A DNA stretch of 31,765 bases from positions 1 to 31,765 of the forward strand of contig JAADGB010000078.1 in assembly GCA_013152575.1 (NCBI GenBank), written 5' to 3'. The notes under the pieces are model-generated. The model was not told the DNA's origin, made no database searches, and was given only the letters and a program-made list of their open reading frames with translations. This document shows, piece by piece, positions 6,984 through 14,971 of this stretch; the first letter of the stretch is position 1; each line of letters opens with the position of its first letter. The stretch is from Thermoproteota archaeon (GTDB taxonomy: Archaea; Thermoproteota; Thermoprotei_A; Sulfolobales; Acidilobaceae). The position numbers and the translations under genes were made by a program.

Positions 6984-8252
6984 TTGCTCAAGCTAGTACT
7001 GGAGCCTGGAGACAACCTAGATAGGAGTCTATCCGCAGCGGCGAGACAGCTTGAGAGAGTCGTTGAGGAGGGGATAAAGGAGGGGTATGTGAGGGTAAGA
7101 GCCTATCCTAGGCCCGATGTAGTGGTGGCGTCAGCGGCAATCCTCTCTATGCTATACTCTTTTGGGATAAGACCGCTGTTCAAGGTATCTGTAAGACAAC
7201 CATCCAGCATTGATGTACCAACGATCCTCCTAGGCTATAATAATCCCAACTATAAGTCGCGAGACGTATCAGCCTCACTATTATCGGTGTCGTTGGAGGC
7301 GAATAATCCACCTCCCCCTAGTGCAACATACATATCTGGTCAGGGCAGCGTCCCGGCGATGCTCGGACTAATGATGTCTAAGGCTGGAGCCAGTTATGGG
7401 AGGAGAGAATACCTCCTCTTACTATTCTCCGCTACGTACTGGGGTGGGTTCATAGAGAAGACGGGGAAGATGCATGGATTAGACAAGCTCTTATATGACG
7501 CTCTAGTGGAAGCCGATACTGGCCTCGAGATACTAAACACTTTGAAGGTTTACAAGCCTATGAGTATGACACTATGCCAGGCGATATCCAAGACAATTGA
7601 CCCATATTATCCGGGGCTAACTGGCGACCCTGAGGGGTGCGTTGACCTCCTGCAGGGCAATGGTGCTGGAGATCTAGTGGGGAGGGTGGTCGCGACTCTA
7701 AAGAGGGAGGAGTTGGAGAAAGCTGCCCTAATCATTCTATCCCACATAAGGGAGGTTGTTGGGCGCGACGTGGATGTTGGAGAATATGTTGCTGGGCTCA
7801 CCTTATCTAGAGTCCTAAACTTCGATCCAAGACTACGGGCGAATAGCATATTGTATGCAATAGACCTTGAGAGGGACCTGACGCCAATAGTCTCAATAGC
7901 TTCACAGTTAGATACGGTGATCGAGAAAGTCGAGGACTACCACATTGAGATATCGTCGTACTTTGCGGATATAGTTGAGGGTGTCAAGCTCGTCAAGACT
8001 AAGGTCCAGCCTTGGATTAGAGGATACAAGATAGTATCAGAGTCGAGGACTTCGCCGCTCTTCATGTGGCGTGCTCTAAAGCTCAGCGGCCGCATAGGTG
8101 ATTCACCTCTATTATTCGAGGTTGACGGCAAACTATGCGCATCGACCCTCCAAATAGAAGAGGCCCTCGGATACGGGGAGGCTAAGAAGCTAGTCGATGT
8201 GAAGGCCGTGGAGGAGGTAGGTCTAAGCCTATGCGTGAAGGAATCTGCATAG
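6984..8252 (+). CDS. Cdc45/RecJ-like DHH-family protein with degraded active site
   Basis: A 422-residue protein that I assign to the archaeal Cdc45/RecJ-like group by its place between rps15 and the pcc1-like and rps3ae genes and by remnant DHH-fold features. The segment at 39-56 (RAYPRPDVVVASAAILSM) sits where RecJ-like proteins have the DxDG metal site followed by a helix, but the aspartates are lost. TILLGYNN (80-87) aligns with the second aspartate strand, and 118-160 with the helix pair before the DHH motif; no DHH triplet is present. Inactive DHH proteins of this kind are partners of GINS and MCM in the replicative helicase (archaeal CMG). The start is TTG 6984. A TTAAATC element near 6941 could give it a separate promoter. 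Confidence 0.7.
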   Translation: MLKLVLEPGDNLDRSLSAAARQLERVVEEGIKEGYVRVRAYPRPDVVVASAAILSMLYSFGIRPLFKVSVRQPSSIDVPTILLGYNNPNYKSRDVSASLLSVSLEANNPPPPSATYISGQGSVPAMLGLMMSKAGASYGRREYLLLLFSATYWGGFIEKTGKMHGLDKLLYDALVEADTGLEILNTLKVYKPMSMTLCQAISKTIDPYYPGLTGDPEGCVDLLQGNGAGDLVGRVVATLKREELEKAALIILSHIREVVGRDVDVGEYVAGLTLSRVLNFDPRLRANSILYAIDLERDLTPIVSIASQLDTVIEKVEDYHIEISSYFADIVEGVKLVKTKVQPWIRGYKIVSESRTSPLFMWRALKLSGRIGDSPLLFEVDGKLCASTLQIEEALGYGEAKKLVDVKAVEEVGLSLCVKESA

Positions 8253-8482
8253 CTAGAATCCAGGTACCAACACCTTTCAGCAGTCACGTAGCGAGAGCTC
8301 TCCAGCCAGATAACCAGAGAACGCCTCCATACCTTTCAGTCACATGTAAAGAGGTCCAGGGCAATTTAGAGTGCGAAGTAACCGTGGAAGGATGCAGTGA
8401 TCCGAAGCGTATACTAACGCTTAGAAACACAGTGGACGATTTACTAATAGCAATTCGCGCTGCGCTTGATTCCCTAGAGTAA
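8231..8482 (+). CDS. KEOPS complex Pcc1-family subunit (copy 1)
   Basis: An 83-residue protein with the Pcc1 pattern: an N-terminal strand with PTPFSSHVARALQPDN, a central beta hairpin, and the C-terminal helix LRNTVDDLLIAIRAAL. Pcc1 is the dimerising scaffold of KEOPS, which makes the universal t6A modification at tRNA position 37. The ATG start overlaps the Cdc45-like gene by 22 bases. A second Pcc1-family gene lies at 21511. An archaeal Pcc1 paralogue (Pcc2) has been described as a fifth KEOPS subunit that pairs with Pcc1; which copy here is which cannot be decided by eye. Confidence 0.72.
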   Translation: MREGICIARIQVPTPFSSHVARALQPDNQRTPPYLSVTCKEVQGNLECEVTVEGCSDPKRILTLRNTVDDLLIAIRAALDSLE

Positions 8483-8503
8483 AAGGTAATAACACCTTTA
8501 AAC
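8482..8503 (+). promoter_or_regulatory. Promoter of rps3ae with an overlapping inverted repeat
   Basis: AAAGGT (8482-8487) and ACCTTT (8494-8499) are perfect arms around AATAAC, and the right arm is part of a TATA-like CTTTAAAC (8496-8503). Transcription would start near 8525, about 30 bases before the rps3ae ATG. Because ribosomal protein genes often control themselves, an operator role is possible but unproven. Confidence 0.45.
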
Positions 8504-8556
8504 TCAGATACAAGCAACTCCCTCGGAAGGGTAAGAAGGGTAACGGTGGATGAGAA

Positions 8557-9213
8557 ATGGCTAGAAGGAGGCGTGGAAGGCCTTCGGGCGACACGTGGAG
8601 GCTGAAGAAGTGGTATAACGTTGTAGCCCCGCCTGTCTTCGGTGAGGCACCTCTGGGCACGACGCCAGCCGACGACCCGGACAAGTTGATTGGAAGGGTT
8701 ATGGAGGTAACACTCTTCGACATAACAGGCGACTATGCCCACGTCCACATAAAGCTATACTTCCAGATAATCAAGGTCGAGGGAGACACAGCTTACACAA
8801 GGTTCAAGGGACACGAGCTCCTCAGAGACTATATACGCAGCCTGACCAGGAGGAAGAGCAGCAAGATAACGGGTATCTTCGATGTATGGACCAAGGATGG
8901 TTATGGTCTAAGAGTAACGGCCATGGTGTTCACAAGATATAGGTGTAAGACGAGTCAGAAGAAGCTGATCAGGAAGAGGATGAAGGAGATAATAGAGAGG
9001 AGGGCCGCTGAAAGCACGCTAGACGAGTTCATACAAGCAATGGTATTCAGCGACCAAGAGGGCAGCCTGGCACAGGAGATTGACGAGGCGGCGAGGAAGA
9101 TCTATGCTATAAGGAAAGTCGAGATCGCCAAGTCCAAGCTCCTATGGGTCCCTGGCCCCGAGGGACCCCAGAAGGCAGTCGTAATATCGCCAATACAGCT
9201 AAAGGCCCGATAA
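8557..9213 (+). CDS. rps3ae: 30S ribosomal protein S3Ae (eS1)
   Basis: A component of the small-subunit platform near the mRNA exit, present in archaea and eukaryotes but not bacteria. The 218-residue sequence has the family N-terminus with WRLKKWYNVVAPPVFGE, the central GHELLRDYIRSLTRRKSSKI, and the C-terminal VEIAKSKLLWVPGPEG. The ATG at 8557 is preceded by a GGTGGATGAG binding site. It follows the Pcc1-like gene by 74 bases and probably has its own promoter as well as read-through from rps15. Confidence 0.97.
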   Translation: MARRRRGRPSGDTWRLKKWYNVVAPPVFGEAPLGTTPADDPDKLIGRVMEVTLFDITGDYAHVHIKLYFQIIKVEGDTAYTRFKGHELLRDYIRSLTRRKSSKITGIFDVWTKDGYGLRVTAMVFTRYRCKTSQKKLIRKRMKEIIERRAAESTLDEFIQAMVFSDQEGSLAQEIDEAARKIYAIRKVEIAKSKLLWVPGPEGPQKAVVISPIQLKAR

Positions 9214-9238
9214 CACCTCCACCAACCTAGTTGAGGGA

Positions 9239-10327
9239 TTGGAGAACTTGAATTCATCCTCCAATCCCACACCATGTATCCTAGTCAAGACAAGTCTCAA
9301 CATGGAGAAAGTCACCGCTACTAGGATCGAGGAAGAATTCCCCTGGTTAAAGGCGAAGGCTTCTCCTCTAGGCTTCAAAGGCCTAGTCCTAGTAAGCGGG
9401 TGTAAGGGAGGGGAAGCCGAGGCAATCAGTGAAAAGATAGTGGAAGCCGACAGGATAATCCCCATCCATAGAATAACCAAGGCCATACCGGAGAAGATAG
9501 CCTCGGAGGCAGCTGATCTAGCCAGGGACCTAATAAGTAGGGATGAGTGTTTCGCTGTGAGAACCGTTAGACGAGGTAAACACGACTACACGAGTATCGA
9601 CGTCAACGTTATCGTAGGCGACAGAGTGAAAAACGCGACTGGCGCATGCGTTAACTTAACCTATCCAGACAAGATCGTCCAAGTCGAGATACTCCAGGAC
9701 ACGGCCATGATATCGATACTCCCAGGCTCTATCGAGTGGAAGAAGATGAGGCCGGGTAAGCACGACGTCACCAGGCTATTCAGGAAACTCAGCATCATAC
9801 AGATGCCGTATCTCGGTCCATTAGAGGCATGCAGGAAGATGGGAGTCAGGATAGGAAGGGAGGTGCAGAACTTCGAGGTCAAAGAGCTAGTAATTGCCCC
9901 GATAGGTAAGGTCGACGCGAGACAGCTTGCAGAGTTCCTCATAGGAGTGCATGAGGGGATAGAATCCCGATACCGAATACAGTCCAAGAGCTACCACAGG
10001 AAAACCAGGCGAGTACCAGTCTATGTACAAGACCTCCACCAACTAGTCCGCGAAAGAAGAGACGAGGTCATAATAGTACTCGAGCCAGAGGGCGAACCCG
10101 TCTCAAAGGTCGCCGACAAGCTATGGGAACTACTCAGGAGAGGTAAGAGGATCAACATCCTCGTCGGGTCTAGGGAGGGTATACCCCTTGGAGTCTATAG
10201 ATTCGCCGACCTAGTAGTTGATATCGCGCCAGGAGTCACCCTCTCTACGGAATACGCCGCCGCATCAGCACTAATAGCGTTCGCGACAATACTTCATGAC
10301 AGGCTGGGTGGGCTGGACGTTGAATAG
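9239..10327 (+). CDS. THUMP domain-SPOUT RNA methyltransferase
   Basis: A likely tRNA or rRNA methyltransferase made of two modules. Residues about 1-165 contain a THUMP RNA-binding domain with FAVRTVRRGKHDYTSIDVN and an ALT-like VNLTYPDKIVQVEILQD. The remainder is a SPOUT methylase; its trefoil-knot SAM site is represented by LVGSREGIPLGVYRFAD and VDIAPGVTLSTEYAAAS. The 362-residue length fits archaeal proteins annotated as SPOUT-family RNA methylases with a COG1818-like THUMP. The first possible start is TTG 9239, but GAGGG lies directly before it, so TTG 9248, three codons later, is better spaced. The modified nucleoside is unknown. It is joined to the downstream nucleotidyltransferase by a short overlap. 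Confidence 0.78.
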   Translation: MENLNSSSNPTPCILVKTSLNMEKVTATRIEEEFPWLKAKASPLGFKGLVLVSGCKGGEAEAISEKIVEADRIIPIHRITKAIPEKIASEAADLARDLISRDECFAVRTVRRGKHDYTSIDVNVIVGDRVKNATGACVNLTYPDKIVQVEILQDTAMISILPGSIEWKKMRPGKHDVTRLFRKLSIIQMPYLGPLEACRKMGVRIGREVQNFEVKELVIAPIGKVDARQLAEFLIGVHEGIESRYRIQSKSYHRKTRRVPVYVQDLHQLVRERRDEVIIVLEPEGEPVSKVADKLWELLRRGKRINILVGSREGIPLGVYRFADLVVDIAPGVTLSTEYAAASALIAFATILHDRLGGLDVE

Positions 10328-11450
10328 CCTCATAATACTCGCCGCAGGCAAGGGCGAGCGCCTCAGACCCCTCACTGAGACGAGGCCTAAACCCCTTATC
10401 CCCGTGATAGATGAAACGTTACTCTCGAGGCACTTGAGACTCGCATCCAACTACTTTCAGCCCGACGAGGTGATCATAGTCTCTTCATACATGATGGATA
10501 AAGTGAGACAATACGTTGCGTCGCTCAACGTTGAGGCTAGAGTCGTCAACCAGAAGGGGGAGCTTGGGACGGGTCATGCAATCAACGAAGCGTTAAAGGA
10601 GGCTGAAGGCGACGAGATCCTGATAGTGTACTCCGACATCTACGTAGGGGAAGGAGTCTACAAGGCGATGTCAACGGCCGAGGCACCATCAATACTAGCC
10701 GCGGTAACCGAGACCCCCTGGGAGTATGGAGTTCTCAAGATCCGAGACGGCGGATTCGCGGGGATCGTTGAGAAGCCCGAGAAGGGGAAGGAGCCAAGCA
10801 ACCTCATATTCGCAGGCATGATAAAGATCACCTCCGACCACAAAGACTACTTCAAGGATCTCCCATTATCTCCCCGAGGAGAGTACGAGGCGACAGACGC
10901 GCTAACCTCGATGGCGAAGGACTATCCAGTCGGCATAGTGAGGGTCCCTGAAGGCGATATCTGGCTCGACATAGGTAGGCCCTGGGACCTCTTCACTGCG
11001 AGCAGGTATAGGCTAGAAGAACTTCTCCAGGAGAAGGAGGTTGTCAAGGGAGACGTATCGCCACATGCCCACATAGAGGGTCCCGTGGTCGTTGAGGAGG
11101 GAGCCCGCATTAAGCCATACACGTACATCGAGGGACCCGCCTACATAGGTCCCGGGGCAGAGGTGGGTCCTCACGCATACGTGCGTCCATGGAGTATCAT
11201 GATGAGTAATAGTAAAGTAGGCCATTCCACGGAGATTAAGGCCTCAATACTATTCGAGGGAGCAAAGGCACCCCACTTCAACTACATAGGAGACAGCATA
11301 GTTGGAGAACACGTGAACCTAGGAGCAGGAACAATCACCGCCAACCTGAGATTCGACAAGGGAACAATCAAGATGACGGTTAAAGGAAAGAGGGTAGATA
11401 CTGGGAGGAAGAAGCTGGGAGCGGTGATCGGCGGGCGCAGACCGGGATAA
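10320..11450 (+). CDS. Sugar-1-phosphate nucleotidyltransferase, C-terminus lost to a frameshift
   Basis: Forms NDP-sugars from sugar-1-phosphate, like the archaeal bifunctional enzymes related to GlmU and ST0452. The Rossmann-type domain begins LNSLIILAAGKGERLRPLTE with the signature GxGxRLxPLTxxxPKP. A left-handed beta-helix starts near residue 245 (HIEGPVVVEEGARI, YIEGPAYIGPGAEVG). TTG 10320 is chosen because GGGTGGG lies about nine bases before it, it overlaps the upstream gene by only eight bases, and the catalytic motif follows at once; ATG 10296 would add eight residues. The frame ends at TAA 11448-11450 in mid-helix, while the missing beta-helix coils continue in another frame to 11569. 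The product is therefore about 40 residues shorter than expected. Confidence 0.85.
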   Translation: MNSLIILAAGKGERLRPLTETRPKPLIPVIDETLLSRHLRLASNYFQPDEVIIVSSYMMDKVRQYVASLNVEARVVNQKGELGTGHAINEALKEAEGDEILIVYSDIYVGEGVYKAMSTAEAPSILAAVTETPWEYGVLKIRDGGFAGIVEKPEKGKEPSNLIFAGMIKITSDHKDYFKDLPLSPRGEYEATDALTSMAKDYPVGIVRVPEGDIWLDIGRPWDLFTASRYRLEELLQEKEVVKGDVSPHAHIEGPVVVEEGARIKPYTYIEGPAYIGPGAEVGPHAYVRPWSIMMSNSKVGHSTEIKASILFEGAKAPHFNYIGDSIVGEHVNLGAGTITANLRFDKGTIKMTVKGKRVDTGRKKLGAVIGGRRPG

Positions 11451-11569
11451 ACGTCTCCATCTACCCAGGCGTCAAGATAGGCTCGTACGCGTGGATCTAT
11501 CCGGGCTGTGTTGTAAAGAGAGATGTTGAAAAAGGCGGTGTCTTTAAGTGTCAAGAGGCCTCGACATAG
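11435..11569 (+). pseudogene. Out-of-frame C-terminal piece of the nucleotidyltransferase
   Basis: Reading from 11435 in the frame shifted by -1 (+2) relative to the upstream ORF gives an uninterrupted run of hexapeptide coils, AQTGINVSIYPGVKIG followed by SYAWIYPGCVVKRDVEKGG, up to TAG 11567-11569. This is the expected end of the beta-helix in archaeal GlmU-like enzymes, which typically read IGD..xTGINVSIxPGVKIG. The break lies in the G/C-rich stretch GGCGGGCGC at about 11430-11438. A loss of one or four bases there would explain it. It could be a true mutation, a sequencing error, or recoding; no classical slippery heptamer is present. Confidence 0.75.
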
Positions 11570-13059
11570 CAATCCTCTACCTAAGCGATAGACGGGTAGC
11601 TTATTCTAGCCTTGCATTCCACATGCTCAAAGGCTACTTATCAGAGCTAGGTGCAAGGACAGCCGTATACTTCAAGGAAGACGGGATAATAGCTGAACGA
11701 GAGGCTCCGCATCCTTCAAAGTCCAAGATTATACTGACAAGCCTACCCTACGAGTTGATGTACATCGACCTTGTAGACGCGCTTGACTCTCTAGGCATAC
11801 CAGTCTGGAGGAGGGATAGGCGGGAGGGGCCGATAATACTTGCTGGGGGACCCGCCATTACGGCCAATCCTACCCCACTACTCGATATACTAGACGTGGT
11901 TCTCGTAGGAGAGGCCGAGCCAGTCCTCGAGCAAATAGTAGACGTCGTAAAACACGAGTCCCGGGAGAGGATCCTGCAAGAGTTATCGGGTATCGAAGGC
12001 CTCCTAGTACCCGGATACAATGATCGAGTCAAACGCGTATACGTCAGGAACCTAGATGACGCATGGTATCCCATCGATCAAAGGATCCCCAAGGATATCG
12101 AACCGGTCTGGGGAAGATCATTCATGTTGGAAACCACTAGAGGGTGCGCGAGGGGATGCAGGTTCTGTATGGAGGGCATGATATTCAGGCCGAAGAGGGA
12201 TCGATCCTTCCAGAAGCTGAGAAGTCTCCTCGACGAGGGTGTTGCCGCGAACCGTGTTGGTAAAGTGAGCTTCTATAGCCTGGCCTTCTTCGACTCGCCG
12301 CACGCTCAGAAGATCCTAGAATACGCGGTATCACAGGGCCTAGAGGTGTCTGTGCCTAGTATTAGGGCTGAGACCCTCACTAGGGAGAGGGCAGAGCTGA
12401 TCTCCCTCGGCGGGCAACGGACTATAACGATAGCCCCTGAAACCGGTAGTTGTAGAATCGGAGAGGCTATCAACAAGTGCATAGGATACGAGGGCACGAT
12501 GACCGCTATAGATAACGCGTTAGAGGGAGGATTACGGAACGTAAAGTTGTACATTATGATAGGATTTCCTGGCGAGATGGATGAAGACTTCGAGGAGACT
12601 GTCAAGCTAGTAGAGGATGCCGCCTACAAGGTGGGGAGTAGTGGAGGGACCCTCAAGGTGGCAGTGAACCCCTTCATGCCGAAGCCTGTTACCCCAATGC
12701 AATGGTCTAGGGTCCCTGATCCAAAGGTGATCGCCGAAAAGATTCGAGTGTTGAGGAAGAGGGCGTCGATGAAGGGCGCTAAGGTATCATTCTACGATCC
12801 CAAATGGGCAGTAGTACAGACAGTCCTCGCCCGGGGAGATAGGAGGGTAGGTGGACTCGTGGTTGAATGGGCCAGGAGAGGTGGGAGACTCGGCGCTTTC
12901 AAATCAGTAGCCCGAAGACTGGGGATCAATTTAGCCGAGTACCTGGAGGAGAAGCCTGTTGAGTGGACTCCTCCCTGGCATGAGATAGTCGAGCATCCCT
13001 ATGCCGGCTTAAGGATGTTGAGGTTCGAGTACGAGTCCCTCCTGCGATCTATCTCGTGA
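11548..13059 (+). CDS. Radical SAM protein with N-terminal B12-binding-like domain
   Basis: A 503-residue radical SAM enzyme of unknown reaction. Residues about 1-185 resemble a cobalamin-binding Rossmann domain, with ILAGGPAITANPTPLLD and VLVGEAEPVLEQIV. The radical SAM barrel starts at LETTRGCARGCRFC, where C200, C204 and C207 bind the [4Fe-4S] cluster; TIAPETGS and YIMIGFPGE are typical later strands. Such proteins belong to the COG1031/COG1032 group, whose members include methylthiotransferases and methylases, so tRNA or rRNA modification is plausible given the neighbours but not shown. GTG 11548 is the start. It overlaps the out-of-frame nucleotidyltransferase end by 22 bases and the convergent RNase P gene by 11. 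Confidence 0.82.
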   Translation: MSRGLDIAILYLSDRRVAYSSLAFHMLKGYLSELGARTAVYFKEDGIIAEREAPHPSKSKIILTSLPYELMYIDLVDALDSLGIPVWRRDRREGPIILAGGPAITANPTPLLDILDVVLVGEAEPVLEQIVDVVKHESRERILQELSGIEGLLVPGYNDRVKRVYVRNLDDAWYPIDQRIPKDIEPVWGRSFMLETTRGCARGCRFCMEGMIFRPKRDRSFQKLRSLLDEGVAANRVGKVSFYSLAFFDSPHAQKILEYAVSQGLEVSVPSIRAETLTRERAELISLGGQRTITIAPETGSCRIGEAINKCIGYEGTMTAIDNALEGGLRNVKLYIMIGFPGEMDEDFEETVKLVEDAAYKVGSSGGTLKVAVNPFMPKPVTPMQWSRVPDPKVIAEKIRVLRKRASMKGAKVSFYDPKWAVVQTVLARGDRRVGGLVVEWARRGGRLGAFKSVARRLGINLAEYLEEKPVEWTPPWHEIVEHPYAGLRMLRFEYESLLRSIS

Positions 13060-13687
13060 GGATACTGACTATACGTGCAGGATGGCTCGTTAGCCAGCTA
13101 GCCGTGTATTCAGCGGGGACCCCGAAGAGCTCTCCCACCCCTATAGCGGATAAGGGGTGCCAGAGCTCGCTACCGGTCCTAGCCGCGCTCACTAGGGCTA
13201 GGTCTATCTTGTACGCATAGGCTCTCCTCAGGGCCAGATAGTAGTATCTCCAGGTCCTCCGACTCTTTCGCTCGGATAATAGGCGGTTTAGTGTTACGAG
13301 GACTATTCCCCAGCCACGCTCGTGGAACAGGGTTTTCGTGCTCCTATCGATAAGCCTCTCTTGACCCGGTACTGCTAGGAAACCGGCGAATTTCTTGTTG
13401 GCACTCGCGTATCGGGCCACGTCTTGGTTGGTTGCCTTGACGAAGAACAAGGCATTACGGGGCTTACCGGGTAGGCTCCTCGCTACTTCGCTCCTACTAT
13501 CGCCCTCGAGGACTACTACCCTTACAATCCTAATGCCGATCTCCTGGGAGAGAGACTTAGCCTCCTTCCAGTCTCCCTCATACTCTACGCCGAGTAGACA
13601 ATAGCCTAGGCGTTTAGCAGACTCTAACAGCTCTATGAGGGCGTCGCGGTCAGCCGGCCTCGTATACAAGTCATAGTAGCACTTCAC
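13049..13687 (-). CDS. rnp3: RNase P protein component 3 (Rpp30)
   Basis: A protein subunit of archaeal RNase P, which trims tRNA 5' leaders; Rpp30 pairs with Pop5 to activate the catalytic RNA. The 212-residue protein is a PHP-like TIM barrel with the typical start MKCYYDLYTRPADRDALIELL, internal RNALFFVKATNQDVARYA, and the end VPAEYTASWLTSHPARIV. The family's PHP metal residues are mostly absent, as is normal for Rpp30. The start is GTG 13687, overlapping the stop of the DUF54 gene by four bases (GTGA), so the genes are translationally coupled in the minus-strand operon L15e, DUF54, Rpp30. Confidence 0.9.
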   Translation of the reverse strand: MKCYYDLYTRPADRDALIELLESAKRLGYCLLGVEYEGDWKEAKSLSQEIGIRIVRVVVLEGDSRSEVARSLPGKPRNALFFVKATNQDVARYASANKKFAGFLAVPGQERLIDRSTKTLFHERGWGIVLVTLNRLLSERKSRRTWRYYYLALRRAYAYKIDLALVSAARTGSELWHPLSAIGVGELFGVPAEYTASWLTSHPARIVSILTR

Positions 13688-14127
13688 TCTCCTGCTTCCT
13701 CCAGCTTCTTCCTATATTCTTCCAGGGCTTTTCTCCTCCTACCCTGGAAGCTGATCGATACTCGGACCACGTCGTCGGCCTCGTATACGATTAGCCTCCC
13801 TAGATACGCGTCTTGCTTACTCAGCCTAAAGTATAGTGTCCCGTTCTTATCGACCCTTTCATCCAGGCTGTGTAGGAGAATGGAAACGTCCCCGTGGGTA
13901 AGCCTGGATAGTATTGATTCAAACGCCTTAGAAGCCTTGTCGGCGTTGTCGATCTTAACTGTCAACACAGTCACTGGGTTCCCGTAGTGTCCCTCGTATC
14001 TCTCCTCGGTTACTTCAGCCTGCTCCCAAAGATCCTCTCCGAGGATCGATTTTAGGGCTTGTATGACACGTTCCCTCTCCTCAGTGGCATGTACGTAGGC
14101 TCTCAGCTCTAGCGACTTTATGCCCAA
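13684..14127 (-). CDS. DUF54 RNA-binding protein (predicted exosome-associated)
   Basis: A 147-residue protein of the archaeal RNA_bind/DUF54 family (COG1325), long predicted from gene order to work with the exosome or RNase P. Recognisable features are the start SLELRAYVHATEERERV, a central GHYGNPVTVLTVKI, and the C-terminal helical QGRRRKALEEYRKKL. It folds as an L5-like RNA-binding domain in family structures. It sits between L15e and Rpp30, as in other archaea. The precise role is unknown. Confidence 0.8.
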   Translation of the reverse strand: MGIKSLELRAYVHATEERERVIQALKSILGEDLWEQAEVTEERYEGHYGNPVTVLTVKIDNADKASKAFESILSRLTHGDVSILLHSLDERVDKNGTLYFRLSKQDAYLGRLIVYEADDVVRVSISFQGRRRKALEEYRKKLEEAGE

Positions 14128-14184
14128 TAAGGACCACTCCCCGGGTATAATCTAGGTGGATAGTTATGTAAGGATTATGGGTGT

Positions 14185-14862
14185 TTACTGTAGGTCTCCC
14201 TTGTGGTACTTCGCCCTTATCTCGTCGGGCTCTATTAGCCTCGCCCTGCCGCTTGCCTCGTGCCTCTTCTTTAGCTTGCGCTCCTTCTGCTTCTTCTTCC
14301 ACTTGTACTTGTGTGTTCCCTTGAGTCCTCTGCTCTTGCGTAGTCCCCTCATCTTCTTGCCTGCACTGGTCAGTCCCCTGAATGGCCTACCCTTGTGTTT
14401 GCCTGAGGAGACCCATGAGAGTTCTGGGTCCGACGTTATCGCTGGATGGTTCGGGTCTACTAGTATGACTTCATACCACTTGTAGAGTCCGTCTTCGCCT
14501 ACATAGTAGCTGTTCAATACTATCATGTTGGGGTACTTTCTCTGGGCTCTCTCTTCAGCTATGAGCCTGATGCTCTTAGCCGGGGCGAATCCATATACAC
14601 CCATTCTCTTGGGCCTGCGTCCCTTGTTCGGCCTAGGCTTCCTCCTGCCTCCCTTCCTGACCCTCACACGTACTACTATTACTCCCTGCTTCGCCTTGTA
14701 GCCGAGAGACCTTGCCCTGTCTAGGCGAGTTGGCTTGTCTATCCTGAGTATGGCTGGCTGCTTTCTCCACTCGATTAGCCTTAGCTTCATTAGCTCTCCG
14801 TGTTCGCCGTCATATGGCCTCCTCCAAGCCTCGGCGATGTAGTGATACATTGACTTCGCCAT
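14185..14862 (-). CDS. rpl15e: 50S ribosomal protein L15e (eL15)
   Basis: A structural protein of the large subunit. The 225-residue sequence starts MAKSMYHYIAEAWRRP and contains YKAKQGVIVVRVRVRKGGRR, KRMGVYGFAPAK and LTSAGKKMRGLRKSRGL, all typical. It is slightly longer than many archaeal L15e proteins, because of a C-terminal tail ending KYHKGDLQ. The minus-strand frame stays open to 15183, but that would overlap the GTPase; ATG 14862 is chosen because GGGGTG (14871-14876) stands eight bases before it. It leads the minus-strand operon with DUF54 and Rpp30. Confidence 0.96.
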   Translation of the reverse strand: MAKSMYHYIAEAWRRPYDGEHGELMKLRLIEWRKQPAILRIDKPTRLDRARSLGYKAKQGVIVVRVRVRKGGRRKPRPNKGRRPKRMGVYGFAPAKSIRLIAEERAQRKYPNMIVLNSYYVGEDGLYKWYEVILVDPNHPAITSDPELSWVSSGKHKGRPFRGLTSAGKKMRGLRKSRGLKGTHKYKWKKKQKERKLKKRHEASGRARLIEPDEIRAKYHKGDLQ

Positions 14863-14920
14863 CCATTGCACCCCTGCCTTACCGCATACATCCAGGCGGT
14901 AGGTAGAGGTGTTTCTGAGG

Positions 14921-14929
14921 ATTTTAAAC
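14921..14929. promoter_or_regulatory. Shared AT element between divergent L15e and GTPase genes
   Basis: ATTTTAAAC, with the palindromic core TTTAAA (14923-14928), is the only TATA-like sequence in the 109-base divergent gap. On the minus strand it would start transcription near 14897, about 35 bases before L15e. On the plus strand it would start near 14953, about 20 bases before the GTPase. One TBP site may serve both directions. Confidence 0.45.
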
Positions 14930-14971
14930 TGTCCCCCGCCCACCTGGTGGGGTTTTGGAGGGCTAAGTGTC

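Noticed and set aside
8284..8748. Minus-strand open frame over the Pcc1-like and S3Ae genes
   Set aside because: Both plus-strand genes are recognised; the antisense frame has no conserved features.
11421..11450. Programmed -1 frameshift in the nucleotidyltransferase
   Set aside because: No X XXY YYZ heptamer or A/T-rich slippery run is present at the join, so mutation or sequence error is favoured; recoding is not excluded.
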